Positions 44,401 to 56,500 of a DNA stretch of 64,000 nt are shown here, in pieces. Where the stretch lies: NCBI RefSeq assembly GCF_027942865.1, contig NC_134509.1, forward strand, positions 12,860,017 through 12,924,016, written 5' to 3'. Made by a program: the position numbers and the translations under genes. The notes below the pieces were generated by a model. The model was not told the origin of the DNA and did no database searches. It saw nothing but the letters and a program-made list of their open reading frames with translations. Numbering within the stretch: the stretch's first letter is position 1; every line of letters starts with the position of its first letter. Source of the DNA: Odontesthes bonariensis. Lineage: Eukaryota; Chordata; Actinopteri; Atheriniformes; Atherinopsidae.

Positions 44401-47400
44401 CTGCCCAAACTTTCGCACCCCACTGTATCAACACTGATACCTGTAGTTGCATACATTAAGGATTTTGACTGTTGGTGAAGATATTGGTTCTGTGTGTTGG
44501 CATTTAGTTCATTTCATCCCTTGGGCTTCCAGCTCCAAACAGCAGGCTTTGGCTCCCAAAACGCTCCTCTCATTCTCAATTAATTGAACTCATTACAGCC
44601 TTTAAATTGGAGATTTAAAGATGCCCAGTAAGCACGGGACTGGGCACACCAGGCAACCAGCTTTGTTACTCCCAATTAGAGGGATAATTGGCACTTTATT
44701 CATACAATTCAAGTTCAAACACATCTAGACTCCCTGGGGGGGTTACAGCAGAGTTTCTCCAGATGCAGTGATGTTTGCCCATTGAAATGCAGAGCCACTG
44801 GCTTCCTCCACGATAAGCTCCTTGTAAATGCCATTTCATGAATATTCATTTGTCTCCATAGTTTTGTTTTGTGCAATAATCTCTACTGAGGCATTGCGGA
44901 GTGAGTATGGAGCAGGAAGACGATTTGCCTAACCCTCGGCCAGCTTTCAGTGAGTTTTGGATTACATAGAGTTTCTCATGCCATTTCGCAACACTGGTAA
45001 TTAATTACCAGTTATTCTTTTCTGCCCCGAGCACAATGTGAAACCAAATCTGTTCGTGGCAGGCATTTCATCTGCAGCACAGTTCAATGGTTTGTTTATT
45101 AAACTTGGATGTTTGGATTGTAGATGATGAGATCTGAACGGCTGCAACATATCAAATGTAATAATTTCTCCTCTCCTATAAAGGATTTATTGCTCCTCCA
45201 GTGGTTGACTTTTTGTCTTTCTCTACAGTGGCTAAGATGCAAGAACGTGATTAGAGACGACCGATATGGGTTTTTCTAAAGCCGATACCGATATTTAGCG
45301 GTCAGAGTTAGCCGATGGCCGATGTGACTTGCCGATTTTTTTTTTTTTATTTTTTTTATTTTTTTTTATTTTTGGCAGATTTTTAGGGCCGATATGCTAT
45401 CGTATTATCCTTAATTGGCATGCAAAAAACATACTAGTAAGAGGAGGCACAACACTTGTAAACTTCACTCGATTTATTGAAAATTTAACGACTGTTGAAC
45501 AACTATTGTTGAAAAAACAACATATGAATTAAATATAAAATAAATAAATACCAACTATAATAATATAGTTACTATATGTTAATGAAAAACATTCATTTTA
45601 TTTAGATTTTATTATCCATAACATATTTATTTTATTAATTATAAATAACATATGTTCTTAATATACATTATATATTCATGTATATAGGCCTAGTAGAAAT
45701 ATTATGTAGGCTATTATATAAAAATGACTGTAGGGCCTACTCATCGATTCATAACAAGAATTAACAAATGTATGACTTCTTGCAGTCTGTTAGTCTATTA
45801 ATTATCCATTTTAATGTGTTTAACAGAGTGCAAGAAGACTTCCATGATGTGACAACTTCAGATAGTTACTTCAAAACGGCAGGTTTTACAGTTTCACTGT
45901 GGAACTTCCATGCCTTAAACGTTCCTATGTTTGCACATACACTTTCCTATGTTTCAACAATATAAAACTCCGTCTCCCAGCATGCTGTGCAGGAAACCGG
46001 AAATAGGAACTAGAGAACATCCGTTTGATCGCTCTCAAATTCACAATCAAATCAAGCGATATACATTGCGAAAAACAAATTGACATGGGATGACAATGTT
46101 TTAAAACGTTCACTTGTTTTTTTGTGCGTGCTCTTTTTTGTTAACATTTCACTTAGATTGTCCGTTATTTAATTTTAGATTGTAACATAGCAGCCAGTCA
46201 CCTCACCAGCGTTGAGGGGGCTTGCATAGTCGGCAAATTCAAATCAATTCAAACATGTATGCGTCGCGAAAACAAATGGACATGGGATGACAATGTTTTA
46301 AAACGTTCACTTGTTATTTGTGCGTCCTCTTTTTGTTAACATTTCACTTAGATTGTCCGTTACTTCAGTTTAGATCGTAACATAGCAGTCCCCAGCAGGG
46401 CTCTAAATTAACTTTTTTTCTTTACACTTCCAGCCAAAATGGCTAGTGGATATTAATCTTTCTAGCCAAACACACACTCACTAATGGGTCGAAGTGGCTA
46501 GTAAGTTTTATTTTCTACCAGCCAAACTGAATTTTCACCAGCATTTGGCCGGTTGGCTGGTGTTAATTTAGAGCCAGCGTTGAGGGGGCTTGCATAGTCG
46601 GCGCATTCCCAACGCACTCGTAACCACAACGCTAAGCAACTTTCATTTCTTCTTCAACTCCAATGCAGTTGAAAACAAATGGACATGGGATGACAATGTT
46701 ATAAAGCATTCACATGTTAGATTAGCGTCCTCTTTTTTGTTATATTTCCACTTAGATTATTGTAACTATAGTTTAGAATGTAAAAATTGATGCCTTACCT
46801 GTTGACAGTCTTGCTCACTCTTAAAACCTCGCGCTGCGTTCCAAGTAGCTGCCTGCAGATGTGCCTGACTTAAAATCGGCGCGGCCAAATAAGAAAATCG
46901 GCCGATGCCGATTGATTTAAAAAATAGCAAAAATCGGCCGATTAAATCGGCTGGCCGATCGATCGGTCAGTCTCTAAACGTGATCATGTAATTACATTTA
47001 GAAGAGCGATTGATCTGTTTCATATTATGAGCTCGATGGACCAGGTTTAATCGCAGTTTGCGCTCGTGCACATACTGCTTTGGTGTAAAACAATGTGAGA
47101 ATATTTGGGGGAAATGTATTTGTTGGAGTTTCCCTTCATAATTTTGAGTGTTAAAATGAATCGCATGATGTGATGTGCTGTTGCTGGTGGGTCATTTATT
47201 GCTAGTTGGGCCATTATTTGGCACTGAAAAAAGTTTTCACTTGAAGTTTGTGGAGGTATGTTACTATCTTTAATAAAGCATCAATAGTTTTTTTTCTTTT
47301 CTGCTCAAATATAATGCTGCTTTGCTTCAAAGTTTGCTTTAAGTTCACCTTAAAAACCCATTGCTTGTGTGCAGGTACACTCTGGTCAGACTGAAAATTG

Positions 47401-50400
47401 TGCCTCAGCTCCCATATTCCCTGTTGTTTATACAAATGCCCTCCAGGTTTAGCCATCATATTATTTCTCTCAGGGTTCTTCAATGCACGGGCGAAACTCT
47501 TTGAATTCGGTGCTCTTTCTTGGTTTCCTCTGAAATGACCCTGACCCTGTCCCTGTTGGGACTTTTTGTAGTGAGACCGTAGAGTTTTTAGGGAAGCGCA
47601 CCCCAATATCTGAGCATGAAAATAAGTAATTTTGCTTTCAAATAAAATAAATAAAACACGCACTTAATTAAAGATGGCAAGATACTCCACGGACGTGGCT
47701 GCAAAAACTGATGTGATGGAGATGTGCCTCAGGGAGCAGAGAACACAAAGTGAGAGTTTTCTTTCTCAAGCATTTCAAGCATTCTGAATGCCAGCGGAAG
47801 ACATCAACAGAACACATCACAAACGGGGACTTCCACGTTTAATGATGAGGGAAATAATTATCATAGTTAAGGTATTATAGTATCTGTTCTAACAGTTGAT
47901 AGCTGTTATTAAGGGAAGGCTCGAATTAATTCTCACATGCTGAACCATGAACAGTGAGAAATGATGTGTTATTTTGCTGAAGATTTAGGATATATATTTT
48001 CCTTTCTGTGTTAAAAGCTGAAGGCACTGTGAGTAGATCCCCCACAGAACTTTGTGACTATCTGGTGCAATAATCAGCAGCCGTTATTTGATTGTTTGCC
48101 AAGTTACATGTAAAGTAGTGTGCATGGCTGCTCACTTTAAAGCAGAGTTTTGATAGAAAGATTTTCATCCGCCCTTAAGGGAGAAAAAGATGATCATATT
48201 TCAAAAGTGTCATGAAATGAAAGATTACAGATATCGTTTGATGTTTTAAGCAAATCAGCTCTTTTCTTTAACCTTCTTTCCAGTTTAAATAACAACAACT
48301 AAGAAAAGTCCGGGCGCCCTGCATGGTCAGTATAAAGTAACACTCCCTCTGGCAAGTATCACAGCTTGTAAAGGCCTTTTGTTGCCAGCATAGAGACTTG
48401 GAAAGTTTCCACCCTTTCTTTCTGCTTAAATGTTTATAGTTCTCCAAGAACCTTGGCTCATCTCGCATGTGCTACTCTTTTGCGGTCAATGGGCAGATTT
48501 TCAGTGATGTTTAGGTCGGGGAACTGAGGGTCAGGCTGAAACATGTCAGCTTTAAGTGCTTGAGGTATAGTCCGTTATGGCTTTGAGGTGTGTTTAGGAC
48601 AATTTGACTGCTACAGGGGTCATCAGATGGTGGGATGATGCTTCCACTGCCCTTTTGTGAAATGTTCCCTCGGCACTGGCAACACCACAAATCCAACAGA
48701 TGAAGAGCTGGTCCTTCCACGAAGAGAGGTGTTCTTCTCAAGTTTTCTTTTGCATGCATCAATACGCAGGACTCGTTTTCAAAATAAATGAGGCCGGTTT
48801 AGAATTAGCAAACATCTGACACTGAATTATGTGGTCACAGGAAAAGTTTTTCTTCCTCCATTAAGGTGATTTTGTGCACAGCACAGCACAATAGTATAGT
48901 GCACCATACTGGATTTACTAACAGTTTTCTCTGAAAGTCCCCAACTGGGTGACCACTGTTTCAGTTGAAGGCCATTTCTTAATGACATAATAAAAGAAAC
49001 AAATCTGTCATCTTGAATATCCAGAAAATTTCGATCAGGAACAAACCAGTGCAATGAGTGATATTTGTATGCAAAAAGCTGCCAGTGGAGTTAAAGATAA
49101 AATCTTATTCCTGCCCTGACCGAACACTTTTCACATATGACTTTCGAGCTGCGAGTGATGCACCTTTTCTTTTTTTCTTTTACACCTTACAGTCATTTGA
49201 AGCAGATAAATTCAAGCATTTGCTATTCCCATCATTACACGTGTCACCTTTGTATTTTCTCCTCCAAAGGTTGAACAAAGTCATCACGGTGGAATTCCTT
49301 TGTTCCTTTTTCCTTTTTGTTTTTTTTTTCTTGTCAGCAGAGTGAACTCTAATAGATCATGTGATCATGTGGTTTCTATCTAAACTGTCAGATGAGCCCC
49401 TTATGTAGGAGGGACCTCCCCAAGTACCCACATCTAATTTGGCTCAAAACAAGATTGCGTGGGCACTTTGGTGTGTATGTGAAGTGGAGTTTTCCCTCGT
49501 GCATTACACCCTCACGGTGTTGGATTACTGTGATGTAGGGGTGCGTTATCAGTTTTAAGCTAGTGTGTTTTGTCTCTTTCTGCGTCTGCAGATCATTTCA
49601 ACAGTAAACCTGTTGATTGATGACTCGTGAACATGAGTCATTGAGTCTGCAGGAGCCACTTTGGTGGCACATTCTTATCATTTTAGTTTCAATACTTGTG
49701 TATCCGTAGCTACTAAAATCGTCTCCCCAGAGTGATGAGCATGAGCAAATGTATCTTTTCAAAAATTCATATTGTATTAATTAATTTATTCTGGTGTATA
49801 TATTTTTGTTTTTATAAAAGTTAGTAACACAGAGAGTGTGCTAAGTTTAACAGTAGTGTGTATAAGAGTGTGTATATATATATTTTTTAGTATGCAGGTG
49901 GCTCGGTGAGACAGAATAATGATTCATCTAAATCCTTGACTAATTATCCAAAGGGCATGCGCTGTGTTTGTGGCCAATCTGCAGTCCCTTGTTTCTTGCC
50001 CCACTTTCCCATATAAGAATATCTCTGCGTGCCAATACATTTGCGGATATAATGAGGGAACAGATATCTATTGGGAATGTGTGCTTGTTTTCTATTGCGA
50101 AAATAAATCGTGCGAAATATAAAACCGGATGACGCTGAAGGCAATAATGATTATCATCTGTGGAAAAGATGGCATTGTTGTGGAAAAACAGTAGTCGTCT
50201 CCCGCAGTATCCACACGAGCTTGCAGGGTCAAAAGGAGAATCCCTTTATTTGTCCCGATGGCTTTGACTACTTGGCATTTCTGTAAGAAAAACCGGGAGC
50301 AGCAGGGACACCAGCTGGCTGTAGTCCAGGTAGCCTTTATTTGTAGTTGAGCTAGCTCTGCAGTGAAAGGGCTAAAAGCCCTTCTGGCTGAGAGATTTAG

Positions 50401-53035
50401 CAAAGGTGGCAGGCCAAAAGACATTTATACAACCCTTCACCGATGCCAGCATTGTGCCATTTAACTCCCTCCCTCTGACAGCTCGGGCAGAGTACAGAGA
50501 GAACCGAATCTGTGCGCTGAATAAGGCAAACTATTTAGTGTAAAAGAGCTGTTTCTGGGTTTGTCCACATCGCAGGTTTAACAGGTGGTTTTGATGATTT
50601 TTTTTTTTCCTTTCATGCTCTTCAAAAGAATTCTACATTGGACATAAATATCAAAGAATAGATCTCTTCACTTACCCAGCATCTTTACACATTGTCAACA
50701 GAGGTTTTGTTGAATTTTGGCAATATAACTTGATTGTTCATGTCCAAATATGACCTCTTAAACAGATTCAGGTAAGTCTATCAAGTGCTATGTATCATGT
50801 ATCATTTCTTTTTTGACCAAAGAAAAGTTTGCATCATGTCTTACACATAGATAAGATATTTGGGAAAAGGAACTGGTGCCTTTTATCTCTCATCCAGCTG
50901 CTGAGTCGCGAAGCCGGTCACATGTGACTGTGGTGGATTTGCAGTAATGAGACTTGATAGAAGACCGCTTAACTTATGGTCGTAAAATACAAAAAAAACC
51001 AAACATCTGAAGTACACAAACCGAGCAAAAATCTTTTGTTTACTCTGTGGTTGTGGTTTACTGATATTTTTGCTTATGGATACAGTAGCCTCTTCCCACA
51101 CCTGAGCAGAGCTGGGAAATTGCTGCCAATAATGCGTTTGAAATTTTTCCTCAAAGCTGTATGCTTCAGTGTTCTTTGCTGGCTATTGCAAAAAGAGTCT
51201 CACTAATAGAAGAGATTGTTTCGCTTGGCTATATTCAAGCATCAATCGGTCATTTTCGTGGCCAAAAAATACAATATCTTCAAAAAAAATGTTGAAATAA
51301 AACAGAAATCGATGTCTTGCGGAGCCCGACATGGTTTTGTCTGTCATTTGGCACTGTATTGAAACATTTCCTGATTAAGGATATTTTGATTTCCATATCA
51401 ATATTTATTCATTGAAAACTGCCTTTTCTTGGATGGCTGTGGGGTCTGGATTGGAAAACTTTCCTAAATCCAAGCAGCTAGTAGAGGGTCAGAAGGTCAC
51501 CGACACTTATTTTATTTACATTTGCCCAAAAGTTACTTTGTTGCACGTCACATGTTTGTTGCACATTTTTAATTTTTTTTTATCGTCAGACTTTTGTTTG
51601 TACAAAGCATTGCTTTGCTCTTGAATGAGAAAATTTGGTAATTGAATCTATCTGGAGGAGGTAATTTGCATCTTGGATGAGCCAAATGCTTAGTTTCAAA
51701 CGTAACGATGCAAACAAACCGGATACGCGCCGTGACCTGTGAGAGGGACAGTTGCAGTTCAGTAATTATGCAGATTTCTCGCCTGCCACCACAGCAGGTC
51801 ACATTATGCAAAGGTGCTCGCAGATGCTGAGTGAGGAATTTATTCCTCTTGAGTTTGCCTTCATCACCTTGCAATTTCCTGCTACAGTATTGCAGTTTTA
51901 CACAAATATGTTGAAACGTTTCTGTGACTGCTGCTGTTAAAAGACACATTTCGGTTCCAGACAGCGTGACGACAATTTAAGCTTAAACTGTCGCAAATGT
52001 CTTTTTTTTTTTTTTTTTTTTTTTCTTTTTTTCAATTTCAAGCCAGTCCAACAAGATTATGTTAAGATACAGCTCAATGCTCCACCTCAAACTTCTCTTT
52101 AATAAGCCGCGGCATAATTGCAGGTGTGCTGCGTAGTGAAGCTCTGAGGCTTGTCACTTGTGATTGCTCCACCAAACAGCAGAAGTATATGCTCATTGGC
52201 TTCATTTGTCTGTCTGTCTCCTCGCTGATTTGCCAGCAAAAACTACTCGGTCAAATTTCAGGGAGCTTAGGGTTTGGACCACGAGCAGCGGAAGAACCCC
52301 TAAAATTGTGGTGCAGATCTTGGTCACTTTCTTCGAAATGGCAAAGAAAGGCTTTGAATTTTGTGGAGAACTCTTTGAGCGCCATTAATGCGTCTGCTGT
52401 AAGTGGCATTCGGACCAGAGGTGTTCTACAAAGGGAGACTCATGGGTTTTATTAGATTCGGTTCTTTTAGTAGGAGGCTTAAGAACGGACCGCAGTAATT
52501 CAAGTGAAAATGAAGTGTTTATTGGTATTCACACATCAAAGCATATCAGCGCTGGGCTCAGTGGAACAGAGCTCCCGCAGGAAGTCTGTCAGACTGCGCC
52601 CTGATTTCCGGTTATCATGTTTATTTATAGTGTCATAGGTTGGACTCACATTCGACCGAGTATGATTGGACATGAGTAGGTTCAACATGCTTCGTCATAT
52701 TCTCTGGATCAGCCCAAAACAATGTGTGTGTGTGAATCTGCCCTTGCTTTCCTAATTGTTTTGTCTTTCTACTCCTGGATCACTTTAGGTCATATGGAAA
52801 AGTACTGAGCCCTATTTCATTCATAATGTCTAAGAACAAAGCCAATTTTAACAGTTTGTTAGATGTGTTGAGCCTACAGCCCGACTGCATCACCATTGTT
52901 ACTCATACTGAACTTTGGCATGTCCTGCTTCAAAAGAGAATATATTCAGAGATAAGTTATTCTTATATAATGGTAATTATTCTGCAGCTTCAGCTCAACA
53001 TTAATGTATTGAGTATAATGTTTAAAATTTTAGAG

Positions 53036-53082
<47 letters not shown>

Positions 53083-53545
53083 ACTTGCAGAGAGCCTGAG
53101 GATGTTAATGAAGAAACTCAACGACCACCACCTCTAGACCAAAGCCAGCCAGGCTAGACTTTATGGAGACTATTTGGTATTATTTTCACATCTCAAGGAG
53201 CAGCAGCTGCAGGTACACATGCCAGAAACATACACCGACACCACAGAACGATCAATAAAGATAGTCAAAGAAAATTTCGTGGAAAATGTTTGACTTAAAA
53301 GAAAGAGTACTCTGACAGGCTTTTGAAAGTGCATGCATTTTTGATTTGCACAGTGATGGACATTTTACTGCTGTAATTGTAAAGCCTTATAAATGGCCCT
53401 CTGAGTCTTGTTTGCTGAGATCAGTATGTGTTAACAATTATACGCATAATTGATGTGTGTCCAATCGTTTCACAAAGAATAACGGAGAGCAGGAAAGTTA
53501 AGAGGAGTTTTAATGGAAAAGGTTTTAAGAGCTTACTCCCCCCCC

Positions 53546-53582
<37 letters not shown>

Positions 53583-56500
53583 TCTTCTGCAAACCAGTTT
53601 GTGGTTTATCAGGTGGGTTTTTTAATTTGGCTCAGGTAGTTTAGCCTGAGAACTCAATTTGTCTGGTTCACAGCCCTCGAGAGATGTGCAGTTTGCACTC
53701 TGTCTCACACATGAAATGAGCTTGTTCTCTCTTGTTAGACAGTGTCACAGGTGTCATGGCTGTGAAAGCCAGTCTTCCATCTATGCACGGTGTACTGTGT
53801 TTTCACGCAGGTGGACTTCTTGCATGGATTTCATATTTTATTCACTGGCTACATTAACATTGAGCTGCTGCAGGCCTGTAACAGCAGTTTCTGATTTAAC
53901 ACATGTATTGTTTTTAACTTCTACACGAGAAGTGATAGAGTTCCTTTTTAGATGTTCTTAAGACATTTCTCTGAGCTAAGGCCCAGGCCAGGTACTGGCT
54001 CCGTGCCCCCAGCTGACACTTTTTTGGAGCTTGTCCGGATAGCATCTCATTTTATCATTTCCTCACAGTGCATTTCAGATACCACCTGTACCCACTGAGC
54101 CGGTGGACGGTATCGGTTCCTCTAACAGAAGATACAGGCCGTCAGACCTCATCTTTCTGAGGCTGTAAATGGTATTCAAGGGATGCAGAGCAGAAATCCA
54201 GAGCTTCTAGATTCAGAGCTTATTTTGCTCATATGTCATTTTAGATATAAAAAACATCCTGTTGAAATGTTAAAAGATTAAAGACTCGACCTTTTTTGTT
54301 CAATGGGGACTTTAAATGCTCTCTGATACGTGAAAAAGCTGTAACAGATCAAATCAAACTTTATTTATATAGCACCTTTCATACTAAAAAAGCAGCACAA
54401 AGTGCTTTACATAATAAAATCAATAATCAAATCAATTCATGCATAAACTCACACACAACATCACACCGACAACCACACTGCACACATACTACCCCCCCAC
54501 CACCCCCAACATGAACAATGGATATGATGGACAAGATAAGTGAAACGTGAAATTGTAAAAAGTTCAATTTTTGTCAATATCAAATATTAGAAGATATCGA
54601 CCCACCGTCATGGGAAAGTACTCGGTTGGCATGGGAAAAGGACTTAGACATTGCACTATCCGAGGAGACATGGCAAAAAAGTTTAAAGCGTATACACACC
54701 ACATCTCTTTGCATACGGCATGGTCTTATCCAATTTAAAGTTTTACATAGACTGCACTATTCAAATGAGAAACTGGCCAGAATATACCCTAACATCAATC
54801 CTGAATGTCCAAGATGCAGCCACAATCCAGCTACAGTGGGCCACATGTTTTGGTCATGCAGGTCTCTGAACAGCTTCTGGACAAAATGTTTTGAAGCTAT
54901 ATCTTACATACGTGGTGTTAATGTACACCCTGACCCAGTAATCGCCATCTTTGGGACAATACCTTCAGAAAAACATTTTACTAACTTACAGATGAATGCC
55001 GTTGCTTTTTTAACCCTGATGGCGCGAAGATCAATTCTCATGCAGTGGAAGTCGGTAAGCCCTCCCTCATTCAAACACTAGGTTAAAGCCGCTTTTGGAC
55101 TGTAGGAACCTTTGGCAGTTCTAATAACCTTTTAATCCGCGGGGCCGTTTTCTCCCGTTTTCGGACATACAGGAACTCGGGGCTTTCTCCCTTAGTTCCT
55201 ATTCCTATTTAGCTCCTTCTCCGAGGTCGGGTCTTTTCATGGTTCTATAGAACGCATCTGACGGAGGTGTGTGGTGGTCGGTAGCTACGCCCCATGTCAT
55301 GCTATCACGACTGAAATGTTTACTCATACACACAGACACAACCGGCGGGTGTTTAATAAGTTAAACTTACACTTTGTCTCCTTTGTCTGCGGTGCTCTGC
55401 TCTCCTTTCTTCCTTCCTTCATGAAATGAAAAAGTATCTCCTGTTTCTCTGTGTGCTCTTCCAGCCTCCATGTTAGACGCCTGATGTGCTCGTCCATGAT
55501 TAATATCACCATCATGCAGACCATGAACACGGTGGCCTCCCCGCTCTCCATATTAGCTTCTTGGTGCTGTTTTTTCTTCTCTAATTACTTTTACCGGGTT
55601 CTGTTTTGTTGTTGAATGTGGCGCTAAACGGCTAACGTAACACGTCACTGACGCAGACGGCTGCGCGCGGCGCATCAGTCCCGACTCATGTGCGAATGCA
55701 GACTGAAACAGAAGGACAGTTATCAGAACGAAATTCAAGTAGGACAGTTCTGATAACTGCGTTCTTAGAACGGCTCTGTCCGAAAGCGGATCATGTTAGA
55801 TACCTGAGAAGCTGCCCTAATTCTCAGTTTGTATACTTGCATCAAATCTCAAAGCATGACTTCACAAAACAACACTGAATTAAATGGTGTAGACTGCTAA
55901 TCTCATATTTTGAATATTTTGCTCAATTTGGGTCAATATTTACATTTATTTGAAGCGTATCTTAACTCGGCTACCTCTTGTAGAGCCACATGTGACTTTT
56001 CCAGGAATGTTTTTTAAACTCCTGGCTCAACATTTCCTATCATGACATCCTGTAACTGGATATTTTTGGTCACTAATGGATTGCTTTCAGGGGTATTCCT
56101 GTAGGCAAAACATCTGAAGACGTTTTCCACTTCTCAGGACATATTGAAGTGTCTTTCTACTTAAAGGGGATAGAGAATCAAAATCGTCTTTTTCCCGTTT
56201 TTGGTGTTAGTTCTGAGTCTCCCCTCTGTGGGGAGTACACACAAAGTGCCAGCAAATGTCAGAACCTCTGTTTCAAGTACTCCCCTTTTTAAAATTGCCC
56301 CCAGACTATCCCCCAATCCGTTTTTTGTGAAAAAGTGACGTCACTTTTTCAGCAATTCCCCCCCCCCCCCCCCCCCCCCCCCCGCACCCAAGTCCACAGC
56401 CACTCCGTTTCAGACACTCCCCTTCGGCGAGAAACAGGAACTGGTGTGCCTTCCAAGGCTGTGAAAGTGGACTACGATCGTTACATATTCTTCCCCCGGA

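Larger units (their letters stand above)
42686..44425 (+). mobile_element. Tc1-type transposon with replaced core
   Basis: The element starts CAGTGGGGTGCGAAAGTTTG and ends with the exact inverse, CAAACTTTCGCACCCCACTG, with TA on both sides (42684-42685, 44426-44427). The inverted repeats extend with high identity inward for about 160-210 bp, with a second conserved inner block containing CAAAAGTAGGCAGGTGCATA, as in IR/DR-type Tc1 elements. Inside lie the first 87 codons of a transposase, a foreign segment of about 470 bp with a RecQ-like helicase motif, and the last 146 or so codons of the transposase. Strong TIR identity suggests a fairly recent copy. Confidence 0.9.
45252..46976. mobile_element. 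non-autonomous hAT element with 8-bp target duplication
   Basis: The element starts TAGAGACGACCGAT and ends with a near-inverse (ATCGGTCAGTCTCTA). It is flanked by perfect copies of AACGTGAT (45244-45251 and 46977-46984), the 8-bp duplication typical of hAT. Subterminal regions are rich in GCCGAT/ATCGGC words. There is no transposase-like frame. Three related units of about 200 bp lie in its right half (from about 46072, 46268 and 46670), and a second element is nested in the middle unit. Confidence 0.85.

Noticed and set aside
47214..47663. 149-codon minus-strand open frame
   Set aside because: AT-rich composition, no recognisable domain, no promoter or conservation evidence. It could be a decayed transposon but I could not identify blocks.
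52126..52455. 109-codon plus-strand frame in GSTCD intron 5
   Set aside because: No recognisable domain or splice context; a chance frame.
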